Assembly: GCF_041296385.1 (NCBI RefSeq)
Contig: NC_091023.1
Span: 7,936,924 to 8,000,923, forward strand
Length of the DNA: 64,000 nt
From: Aphelocoma coerulescens
Taxonomy: Eukaryota > Chordata > Aves > Passeriformes > Corvidae
Reading direction: 5' to 3'
Part shown: one piece after another, positions 47,601 to 59,700 of the stretch
Numbering within the stretch: position 1 is the stretch's first letter
How the letters are laid out: every line of letters begins with the position of its first letter
Made by a program: the position numbers and the translations under genes
Notes under the pieces: model-generated
Seen by the model: only the letters and a program-made list of their open reading frames with translations
Database searches by the model: none
Told to the model about the DNA's origin: nothing

Positions 47601-50600
47601 GGAATGAGGAAGTCAGCAAGCTCTACAGATTTTGTGAAAATATGCGACCAGGAAGAGTAAAGAGGTTCTCCAGGGGAAGTTAGAGAATGTTCTGAAGACA
47701 CTGAATTGATCAGAGGTAAGATAAAAATGCAGAGACACCAGGCTTCTAAAATCCTGAGCCTACTTTTTTCTTTGTTGTTTTCCATCAATAGACACTTGTC
47801 CATAAATGTTGTGCAGGTAAAGCACCACTTCCAGGTTCTGCTAATACTCCCATACAGTTGGCCTGAAGGGAGAGGTCTCTGTGAGGAGAGAAGGAAGGTA
47901 AGTTCCAAATTATTTTTTTGCCATGGGATTCTGTTTTCTTGATGTTAAGAGAAGAAGCAATTTCAAATGAAACTGCTGGAAATGTTAGCATGCTATTTGC
48001 ATTAAGAAATGATACATGCACCTCCCTGGTGGGTGTTACTTGTAATGAGCATGGTCCCTTCACAGATGCGAACCAAACTTTGGAAAGGCTCCCCTGCACC
48101 CTCATTGAAAACCCTGACCTCATTGCAACATGCAATATCTGTTGGGAAGCTCTACCAGAGCACAATTCCTTTGTGATTTTACTGACCACTGAAATTGAGA
48201 GTTGAGTGAAGAAATGTCAATCCAAAATAAAAATGGCTGGAGGAAGACCTTTTTAATAATTTAAGTTTTACAGACTTTCAAAAGAAGCAATGAAAGGAAT
48301 GTCATCTTTAGCATTCTGATGAAATTCCAGACTCTGTAATTATATTGACTTTGAACTCCACCTGCAGTTTCCATATAAAAAACTGCTCTGCTTCCAGCTG
48401 CAGCCTGCTGTGCAGCGATGCTGCTCAGTGTCAAACAGGTGCAAGAGCTCATCTGAGAGGGAAATGATAATATAATTTATATAATTTATACTGTGCTTTG
48501 CTGCATATTTTAAAGTCCCTTCAGGATTCCTCTGGATAAAATGCACAGCAGAAATGAGATACTGCTTGAAGAGATTTTTCCTATCAGCCTGGCTGATTAT
48601 TTAACTTATTGGGGATGCTAAATTTTTATACTTAATTGTGTGTTTTGCCAAAACTTAAAACCTAAATGCACTAGACCAGTGCATACATACATCAATCAGG
48701 TGTCCTGAAACGTAGGTCAGCTTTCCTTGTAAAAGTAGATCAGCAGAAAGGTCCTATTGATCGAATAGAGAGCCTGTGCTACTCATTTAGGAGCAATTGC
48801 TGAGTCCTGTTTGCTGGTCAGGTGTGTATGGGCTCTGAAAAATGTGCTCCCAGTGCACAGTTACCTTCAGTGGAAAGCCTTTCGTCTGTTTTGGGAAGAG
48901 GCAGGGAAGAAAGAGGTAATCTGCAGTTGGCTGATGCCAAGAGTGTGCCAACCTTCACCTGTGTTTTTGTAAATGCAGGCATTGCCCAGAGTCTGTCATT
49001 GTGTAGGTTGTGGTTAAGGGCTGCTCTGCATGGTGACTTGCTGGAAGGCTCTTTGGCTTTACCATTTTTTAACAATTTTAAAAGGATTTCTCTCAGGAAG
49101 GCAGCTCGTAATTAATGGGGCAGCAGATTTAAGAGGTTTGCATTGCTTTCTCTTTAAGGAATTGTTCCCTGTTCTGTGGATTTGTGAATTGCACACTACT
49201 CCTAACACAGCAGTGCAGGACCTCCAACATCTATAGCCTGAATTTTGGCTTTATACTGGATGTGAAACATTACAGACTGCATTAAATTCTTGCATGCAAC
49301 TCAGATTTTTTTGATTCCCTAGACTGAGGAGCCTCTTTGAAGTGGTTGTGTTTAATTTGCATCTTGTCTCTGGTTCTTGAAAGTCCATTCTTACTGTTTA
49401 TAGGCTAAACCTCAGATTCTTAGGCTAACCCTTACACCAGGAAATGCTGAGAATTTTCTTTTCCTTTATAAATCCTGAACTATAATTGAATGTAGAACTG
49501 TTTGAAGTGACTGGAAGGCTGTGACTGAATTTAATCAGAGATTTAATGTACGTTATATATGAATGTAAGTCTCACTCCTTCCTAGAAGTAATTAATATTC
49601 TGCTAGTGCTTGTGTAAGAAACCACTGTGTGTGTTGGGGTGGAGAGGGGGAGAGTAAATGATTTGAGGAGAACTCCTGACACTGTGAGATGCGACTCAGT
49701 GTGAAATGACAGCTTGAGCCTGCAGGTGATGATTTAGCGTTCAAGTAACTTGAGGGAAGGAATATTTTCCAGTTTGCCTTGGGCACTGAGAACCTTTGTG
49801 CTTACTGCATTTTAGAAATTTTCTCTGCAGACTTTTTAAGGCTGTGAGGACTTCCTAGGGGCTTCAGTGCCTTACCCTTGCTATTCATTCCTGCCTTGAG
49901 GTAAACAGTGCCTGAACGCTCCTGGAGCTGTGAGGAATAATTCCCCTTTGATCAGGCATAGCCTGAGCCATGTGCTGATGATGTTCTTCCACTGATTTTT
50001 TCTAAATTGGGCTGCAAACTGAGAGACATACCTGCAGTTTGATAATTTATAATTTATTACAAACTTGTCATAGGACAGGAGACCGTGGTTGGAAGCTCTC
50101 CAAATGAGAGCAATGTTAGCAATGTCAAATGAAGTTCAAAATTCACATCAGTGACCACACTGAATTGTGATTGTCTCTCTCCTCCCATTCTTTTTTGCAT
50201 CTAATCAAGATACAAGTCAGCAGTGTCCCGCTCAGAAGCTGTCCTGCTTTCTGCACACAGCAGAGCTGCCAGCCACCTCAGGGGGGAAAGGAATCCCCCA
50301 GGTGTTTGTTCCACTGTAGTGTCTGAGATATTGCTGCCACTGTAAATATGCCGTGTTGGAATCCAGGCTGCTCATCTGGGAGCCCTGTACTTGTAAAGTT
50401 CTTTCATTTTTAAAGGCTGCAGCCAGTCAGGAACTTAACACATTGTCACCTTTAGCCTGGTCACTGGCACCACAAAACCCTGCTCTATTTACTGCTTTCC
50501 TATTTATCCACAGGCAGTAGCACTTTGGTTATTATTTTGCCTCTTGGAGGCATTCCCATGAGAAGTTTCGTAGCCTTACCTTTTATCAATTTTGCAGATA

Positions 50601-53214
50601 ACATCCTAAGCAAATATGAGCGGATTAGTTAGAACTGCCATAATCCATAATGATATGAAACTATGACATCTTAGAGAAATGAGTGGAGGAAATGTGTAAT
50701 ACTTGGACTTTTAGCCAAGCAAGATGACCCTTTGTTTCCATCTGAGCTATTTTAATTTTTAACTTTAGGAAGTAACCACCTGAATGGGGATATTCTGCCA
50801 GGTTCAAAGTGACGTATTTTGTGATGCAGGGAGTCAGTCAACCAACAGGATCTCTCTTGTGGAAGATCTAAATTTGAGTCAAAAATCATGATTTATTTCA
50901 TCTAGAGGTTCCTCTCTTTATGATTCTAATAGAGTTGTCAATTGCTTGAATGTGAATGAGTGATTTTTCTGAAGGGTGCTGTGTCTGACAGTGTCTTTGT
51001 CAGTCCAGAGAAGAGTCTTGTGTATATCAAGGGGAAGCATTCCTACTTGTTGTCAATTATGTCAAGATTTGTTGTGGTAGTTTGTCTGCAGATCCCAAGA
51101 ATATCACTAATATCCTATTCTTTCACTGCTGGAGCAGAGGAAGTGTGTCTGTTTCTCCAGGAGAGGGTGTCCCATCACTGTGTGCCAGAAAGATCTCACA
51201 TGCAGGCTTTATGCACACTTTGGTCTGCTTTCCCCTTGCTGTATCTCTCCGCCAAAACCAGCTGGGAGAAATGCAAAGAGAGTAAATAGAAAGAATAATG
51301 TGTTAGAAAAGGCTGATGGAAAGACTCTACATATGTCTCTTTCACTTTCAGGATTATTGCTATTGACAAATCCTTCTGTTGAGCACAGAATGTAGTTCAA
51401 ATGTCCTGGGGGAATTGTACCTACCACACTCCTTCTTCCTTTTCTGTTTCTGTAACAGTCTATCCTATATGGGGTATTTCATCCAATCCTTACCAAAGTG
51501 CAACACCTAATTTGTGGGTCATATTTCTGTCCTTGTCAGATTTTGTTTTCACAAACAAGGTGTGTTCTGTACAGCAAGTACAAACACCTACGCTGTGAAG
51601 TACTTTTATTTGATTTTAACTCCTCTTCAACACAAATGCACTGTGCCTCTTTTCCTCTTTTCTCTTTAAATAGTGATTCATTATTCAAATACATGACAAC
51701 TTTAATGGAGACTTGAATGGAGCTGTAGAAGTCAGGCTAGCTGATGGTTGTGGAATGAATGTGTGCAAAATTTGTTTGGGACTTCAAGTTCTCTGTTATA
51801 GTTTTGGTTGTTATTGTTTTCCAAAACCCTGGCAGCTGAAGAATGAGAAAAAGAATAAGCAGAGAGAGGATCGATAGCAGGAAAATTAACTCCTAATGTA
51901 AAATGACAGCTTGACAGTGAACACATTCAGCATGAATTGCAAATGCAGCAGAGTCTGGGAACCCTAATCTCATACTTTTTTCCCCTGATTCTATGTAATT
52001 CTTCTACAGATAGTCTTATATGTGCTAACACTGTTTGTGTCATAGGAGGCTTAATAGAATCCATATTATATTGCAAAAGCATTCTCAATGTAGTTAGAAG
52101 GATCTCATGCCTCCTCCATGGAATTTGCAGTTAATTTTTTGCAGTGGTAAATGTTAATTTTGGGGGAATACACATAAGTCCAAGGCAGTCTTCTCTACTC
52201 CATTGACTCACTTCATAAGAACAAATAATCTCAAGACTTCTGCTCTGTGGTGCTCAGATGTCACGGAAGTAACTTAAATTGATATTATTAGACCTGAATC
52301 AAAGCACTGGTCCTGACTTGGCTCATGAATTGTGGTGGCAATCAAATCCAGGCTCACATCCTCAACTCTTCTGATTTAAAGGGATAGCTGATGGTAGTGT
52401 GTGTGTGGTGTTCAATTTGTGCATTGTGTCCTTGGTAGCTGGGGTTCAGTTGTTTCTCCAAATGCTGTATGTTGTGTTTGGGTTTTTCTCCAGCTAATTC
52501 CAGCTCTGTTTGCTAGACCTGATCCTTGCCCTCCCTGAGCCTTGAAACAGCCCTTGCATCCCATGAGAGCGTATGCACAGCCCCTCATGGAATTTCCTTT
52601 TGTGTTTTGGCTTTCCCAGCCTTTGCTGTGTGGCAGTCTCAAAGGATCACGTGTGGAATGTTTTGTCTGAGATCCCTACTAAACAACCACTAATTCTTTC
52701 AGATGCTTTCCACAGCTGCAAAGCATTCATTAGAACCAAGTGAACTTTTGAAAACCAGGGAAATGTCTGGTTTAGTAGCAGTAAAAGGATTAGAACTAGA
52801 TGTGGTTTTGTGACATGAACCTGTTTTATGTCTGAAGCTTAACATTTAATAGAATGTGTGGCTGAGAGACTCACCTTGCAGTGGTATCACACACATTCCT
52901 GTGCTTACATGTGTCCACTGGAAAAGATGACATTTGAGGAAAGCCAATGCTTGACTGCATTCACTGTAATTTCCTACAGGGACTTGGTTCCAGTCTCCTG
53001 AGAATGACCTGCAAATCCTGTGTACTGCAGCGATTCAGATCCTCTTTCGCAGCTACGAACAGACCCATCAATTATCACTCTACATCTTAAGCCAAGTGGT
53101 CATTCCCTCAGCCCCCTGCTTGGCTCCTTGGCCATGGATCACAGCTCCTGCACTCAGGCTCATTTTCATTTCTTTGGCTGGTGGAGCTGAAAGATCATCA
53201 GCCAACTCGTTATG
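44641..53214. other. Non-coding, no gene recognised
   Basis: This AT-rich sequence is probably intronic to, or upstream of, the coding part of the downstream gene. It contains a run of A (about 46009-46022) and simple T/G-rich patches. I recognise no CR1 or LTR, and no open frame has a domain signature. Confidence 0.5.
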
Positions 53215-53470
53215 GGAAGCCGTGATGATGTCTCTCTTCCCGAGGCTCATTAGCGCTCGCTCGGCGGAGCTCCCCAGCGCGCCTGCTCTCTCTGGAAAGA
53301 GCAGGGAGACTGTGTGGAGGTGTGGGGGGGCTCTGCCAGCGACACGGAATCCATCTTTAGCAATTCTGGCTCTTCCCTGTGGGAAGCGAGCCTGAGAGTC
53401 CCTTTCTGCTTTGTCACACGCACACCGTAGCGCTGGCGGCACTTGCTGCACGCCAGGAGCGTGCACAGGC
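53215..53470. promoter_or_regulatory. Minor CpG cluster
   Basis: CpG dinucleotides cluster at about 53215-53465 in otherwise CpG-poor DNA. It is too short and weak to be called a promoter with confidence; an alternative first exon or an enhancer is possible. Confidence 0.3.
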
Positions 53471-53690
53471 TCTTGGTTGAACAGCCTGCAGGAGAGAGAC
53501 TCTGTGTGTGTGAGTGTGGGCTTGCACATGCCCAAAGACATGGTGGTTCTTGTGCCAAGTCAGAGACATGAATGTCAAGGCATTCCACAAAGCCTAGAAG
53601 GGATAATAAAAGTATTTATGAATGTTACAGTCATAACTGTCACATTTTTAAGACCTCCACAGATTGGACTGATTTATGGCAGTGCAGCTC

Positions 53691-53692
<2 letters not shown>

Positions 53693-53721
<29 letters not shown>
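53693..53721 (+). repeat. A29 homopolymer
   Basis: Twenty-nine consecutive A follow non-repetitive sequence. It could be the tail of an old retroposed sequence, but the roughly 150 bases before it match no family I know, and no target-site duplication is obvious. Confidence 0.85.
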
Positions 53722-53724
<3 letters not shown>

Positions 53725-56700
53725 AAACTTACTGCATACAAAAGAAATTAAGGAAGTCAGAAGCTATGCATTCAAAGAACTATCTAAAAAATAAGAAGTA
53801 CAGCTAGAAAGTTTAATATCCCACTGAGCAAAGGAGAAGGATTTTCTTGTCTGGCTACGGGAGTGTGTGCATTTTTGCTGAAATGTAGTTCTCATTTTGC
53901 CTCATACAGTCTCTATGGCAGTGACTGCTATTTTTACTTTAGACAGGGGCTTTTTAATTTCCTTATTTATGTTTTCATTAGCATCATAAAGGAGGTATTG
54001 TGACTGTTTTCTGCATTCTGCATGTTTAATTCTAAACTCTGACATGCAACAGCCCTGGTTTGGGCTGCGCAGCTGGAAATTCAGTACAACTGGCATGCAG
54101 TCCCCAAGTCTGTAAAGGAAGTGGAGTGACAAAAATACAAACTTTGCAATAGAACAAATGAAAAAAAATGCTCATAGAGACCAACTGGTGTTGTCTTATA
54201 CTCACGCTGTGACTGCTCTCTGTCACTGGCTGCATGCTCTGTATTTTTGTATAATTTTGGCTCTGTATTCTTGGGTGGTGTGGCAAAGATTTGGTGTTAC
54301 AGCACAAGTGTCCAGATGTGGAAATTTAATGTCTAATCATGGCAGCCCAGAGTGGACAGTGCAGTGCTCTCTTCCAGTGATAGAGATGCAAATTTTGGTG
54401 GCCTAAAAGAACAGTCACTATGAGAGAGATTCTGGAAGCTGGTTAAGAGAGTGAAGCAATGGAGTGAGAAGCTGCTTGTCCCTCTCAAACAGTCCATATT
54501 TTTACTGATTCTCCTGAAGGAGTTTCCATCTTGGTGAGAAAATTCTAGCTATTCCATTAAGTCTCTACCAGAAGTGTGAGAAAAAGCTGATGAAAGTTTT
54601 GCTTCCTTTTAGAGAATTGTAAGTTACTCCTTGGCTTGCTTGTCATGCTGATAGTCATGTGAGCAGTGGCCTGTGCAAGAAGAAATGTGAAATCTAGTAC
54701 AGATGTTCTTGGATGTAGAGTGTAGAAAGGAGCAGAGCACTTTGGCTAACCAAGATGTTCTGGCACTTTTGAGAGGTGTGACTTTTAGAGAGAACAAAAA
54801 CCGAGTTTATTAACAACCACTGAAAATGAGATGTCAGAAATACAGTGATTAGTAGTGTACCACTTCAGGTTTAAATTTAGAATTTCAGTCCAGAAGTTTT
54901 AGCCTCATATGTGAATTTAATAACACAAACATTTATTTTAAACCTCTGCATTGACAGCTTATAGGAGGCCAAATTCTTTTGGTCATGCACAAAAGATGCA
55001 GCTTGCAGAAAATACCTATGCTAGATTTTTTTTTTTTTTAATATACCTTCTTCCCAAGATGATTTGAGTAGCATCAAACAAGTTATGATAAACAGAACCT
55101 GAGAACTGGATAGATTTATGTTGCTGATATGCCTCCTTAGCCATGCTGAGAGATAGCAGAGTAAGAGGTTTTAAATTATCTCCTGAAACCAGTTTCAAGC
55201 TCTTTTTGTCTATGCCTGATTTAAGCCATTGGTCAGGAAGATGATAGGGAAATGAGAGTTTAAACACCAGCCTCTAATTAAATCTGTTGGAGGTTTATTT
55301 CTGGCCTTGCATTGTGCTTGCTGAATGTCTCAAGGCAAGTACTTGTGTCTCTTGCAGAGAGGTGTTGAAAGCAATGCTCTGTAGCACCCTTAGGGTGCCC
55401 CAGTGGGGCCCAATGGAACAGTTTGTACTTCTCTTCAGAAACGCTGTCCAGACTCTGTTTCTAGAATGCTTCCATGTCCCAGGTGTGCACAGACAAGTAA
55501 AGTGAGATGTGCCCCAGAAAAATGCTGTGGAAGTGATGTATTTAAATGCTTAGCTAATGCAGTGGTAAATCCTGTATAAAAACCATGTGTAACCAGGAAA
55601 GAGCATAGGGTAATATATAGACATGCTGCTTTAAGGTATTTCCAGAGTCTAACTACATTTCATGTTCTCCTCATTAGTCAAAATTTCCATACCTTCCTTT
55701 CATGTCCGCTATTTCATCTGTCACGCGCAGCAGTAGAAATCTGAGACTGGTTTTCAAACATAGTTCTAGGAAGGTATCCCCCCCTTTAGCCTCTGCCATG
55801 AAATACAGCAGAGAAGAACATTTAAAATGACATCAATTATAGAATATATGCAAAAAAGTGACATGCCATAGACCTTATGGAAGAGGCTTGCAGACATCTT
55901 TCCTGTTGTAAAGGGAAGTGACAAAGGAACCCAAGTTGGTAAAAGTTTGTGAGAAAGATGCCAGAACCTTCTGTCATAATCCTTTCTCAAAGGCTTTAGC
56001 TAACAACAAACAAGTTCTGTTACAACATAAGCCAGGATAATGTATAAATACACAAAATTCACAATGTGCAAGTCAGTCAGGATGTAAAAAAAAGAGTTTA
56101 AATAAACTTCTCACTCCCCATCCCTTCCCAGTTCTGTCATAGTGGCAGAAGGTAGATCCTTGCTTCTGTGCTTAGTTTAACTCATTTCAGTTGTTTTGTG
56201 GACTGCAAAAGCCTCTAGCAGTGCCCCCCAGTATCTCAGATGGTTTATTAATTATTTCTCAATTTCTTTCAGTGTGCATTTGTTTGCTCCCTGTTTGAGT
56301 TTAAGCTTTTTGCTTTGGGCTGTGGCTTTTTCACTCAGAAGTCCTGAGGCCATGGCTCAGTTGCTGTTGTGCTGTGTTGACTGAGCTGCTGGGATGCTGA
56401 GGGAGAAGTGACTCCCACCCCATGGGCCCTTGTGCAGCTCTGTCTGGCATGGTGGTAGGGAAGAGCTGCACTGGAGACATGGATGCGAGTAGCTCTGGAT
56501 GTTTTGATCTGTGTTCAGAAACCTGTTCATCTCTGTGGTTACACCCATCACTGGCTTAGCAATACTGTTATTTTTGTTTATTCTGTAGCATAATCAGAAC
56601 GAGTGTTTCTCAGTAAGAGTAAATTGTAATTGATGCAATTGCAATATTTTTAATATTCATATTGCTACTGTCCCTTAGCGAGCCTCAGATTTGCTTTGTT

Positions 56701-59700
56701 AAACACTCATGCATATTGAACAGAGGTATGAATTGATATACAGAGTTTTGGGGTTGGTTTGGTTTGTTTGGGTTTTTTTTTTTCCTTCCAAGTGGTTGGA
56801 GTTACTTCAACTTCTGTTATTCAAATGTTGAGCTGCATTAGACAAGTGCAGGCTTAGGAAACATTCGGCCCAGAAAACTCCCACCTGGAAATGCAAATTA
56901 CACCTTAAGCTCCTTCTTCCCCATTCCTGCACACTGTGGGTAGTCTCCTCTGGAGAAGGAAATGAGATCAAAACCATATGGATGCTCTGGAGAGGGGAAA
57001 AGCCCAGAACTGAATTTAAAGCATCATTATGGGCTCATTCAAGCTGCTGATTGTCAGAGAAAGCTGAGCCTTGTACCAACTTGCTAAAGTTACTTTTAAG
57101 CCATTAACACATCATCATAATACTGTAGGAGTTTGGAAGGGGAAAAGAAGCCACAAAAATAGCTTTCTGTGACTGTAACTTGATCTGGTGAATGACAATC
57201 TGTTCTGAATGCTGTTTGTGTAGTTCTCATTATGATTGCGGCCTTAGATAATTAGTTAATAAACAAGGCTATGGCAAAGCCTATGTCACTGCTTTCATCA
57301 TATGCTGCAAGTATTTCAGAGGTCAGGAATGAATGGCAGAGTCAATGAGGTCTTTTTGAACTCATTTGCCCCTTAATTCTTCCATAATCTTTAAATCTGC
57401 ATTCCATTACCTCTAAAACATTTGCTGAACATGATTCTATGTCAGTTAAGATGCATATTCCTGGGTTCAAATAACCTCCACTGCCCTCTCTTCCTCTCTG
57501 TGGCCTCCACTGGGTTCCACTTAACTGCATTTCAAGCTCTCCAAGGTGTGGTAGCTATTTGTGAAAGCAAAATCCTGTCATTTCTTCTTTTGTGAAGATG
57601 GCTGGTTTCTCAAGTGTTTTCTCTCAGGTCTTGATTTTCCTCGTTCTGTGTTCCTGGTATTGGTGGCTTTCTTTTCCCTATTCTTTATGAAAGAACTGCT
57701 TGAATTTAATTCTTTTGCCTCACCAAACTCTGCTCAATTCAGTGAAACTGTTGAGATGAGTAAAATGGGAGGACAGAACTTCTGTATAATGTTATGATCA
57801 GTGTTTGGAGTTTAATCTGCAATGTCCTTTCTTGTCTCTTTTCTTAACCTGATGGTAAGTGATTGTGTAGTGTTGACTCTGGACCTATCTGATTTTTCCA
57901 TGATCATGTGGCATTTTCTATGTTTTTTAGTGAGCAGTTTTTTGTTTCTTGGTAGTTCGAGTTTTTTTGTTTCTTTTCTGCACTTGGGAGGTGGAACTGA
58001 ATGTGTTCTCAATGCCTTTCTCTTGCATTATTCCTTGATCATTCTTAGACTAAGACTCTGTTCTGGTTTTTCATCTCTCATTTCTTCTCCTGTGTGTTAT
58101 TACTCTCTGGATGTTGGCATTGCATTCTCTTCCTCCTTGGACTTTAATTTGCCATCAGTCCCATTTGGCTGATGATGTTTTCTCACTCCAGCTACACCTC
58201 TAGCAGCTCCCTCAAAAGATCTTTCTTCCTCCTTCTGTCTGAGGGTTGGACACAGAACCTCTCTTCTCTTTGCACCTTTCCAGTGAATATTCTTGTCCCT
58301 GATTAATTTTATTGGTGCTAATGGAATTCTGTGGCTATCTCTTTGTTGAAGACCATTAGATCAGCCCATTTGAGATCTGATTCCTTAGGACCAAATTAAA
58401 TCTTCATCTGGTCTCTTATACCTTGTGGATGTCTAGTCCATGAACACAATTGCAAGAGCTCTTCCCTGTGTGTGTTGGGAGAATCTGCCTCACATTTTCA
58501 TGCCTTGTGTGTTAACAGAGCAAGGTCTCTGCAGATGGCTGAACTTGTCCATGTTGCTGTTGTTTTTCCATTGTTTCCATGGATTCTCCTGTTTGTTACA
58601 AGCTCTGTTTCTGTCTGTTAGTTCCATTACTTAGAGGTCTTGCACGTGAACCTTGAGGGGGACCTCTGTGGAGTGAATTGTATTTGTACTGGATTTTGTA
58701 CCAGTTTTTAGTGTTTCTTTCTCATGCCTTTTGTAGTCAGAAAGACATATTCCATTGTATTACAATCTCTGGGACTAAATAACATGAGCTCAGGGAGTGT
58801 TCCTTTGTTACACTTCTGCTAAGAAAACAACAGTCGTCCAGTCTTCCACCGTCTTTCAGTTTCTTCAAAAGATCAGTTGCTGGATTTTGACTTATCCAAC
58901 TTCCTTTTTAGCTCTTTAATACTTATGTTATTGGTAGAAAATATGAGTTCTTTTTCATCCTACTTAAACTAATTTTACACCTGTATATTCCCACTAGCAT
59001 TGACTTAATTTACTGTGAAGTGAATGAAATCAGAATCAGGACCACTGAATGTATAAAACATACTTGGGTTTGCAGGTCTGATTAGCTGTGAAATGTTTCA
59101 TGGCAATTTTGAGTGCAGGATGGTATACAATGACACAGTTTGGTACTCTGGGACAGCCAGGCCTGCAGGGCCCACAGGAGACAGGCAGGAGAGCTCTGTA
59201 AAAATGAGAGGTGACAGAACAGCAAGTGAGAAGAACAGAGAGGGAGACACTTGAGGACGGATAGAAGAATGTGTAAATGGACTGATGAATGATGAGAGAA
59301 TGTGCAGCTGAATTAAAGAATGTGTGAGCTGATAGATGGGAGATTGGGCAAGCAGACAGCAGAACCAAATCCATTTTGGGGCATGAATAAATGTTCCAAA
59401 GAGCTATAAAGAGGAGAAGAGACTGAGGGGATATAAAGATTAAATAAAGGGCTCAAAAGATGAGGACATTCACAGCCAGGCTGGCAGACATTACAGTGGC
59501 ATGACCAGGAGAACGTTGCTGAGCAATTAAGGGAAGGAGAAAGGCAGCACTGGCTGACATGATAAGGCTGGGGTAAAGCTCTAAGTGACACCAGTGTGGC
59601 AGGGCAGATCTAGCAGTGCTTTGAATTGCCCTCTGAAGAAGCTGGCTTTTCCTCTGGGATTGTCCAGGGAGGTTTTTAAGGCCATATACCATCTCTGTTC

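Noticed and set aside
53080..53541. 153-codon open frame on the - strand
   Set aside because: It overlaps a CpG cluster, is open in more than one frame, and has no recognisable protein content.
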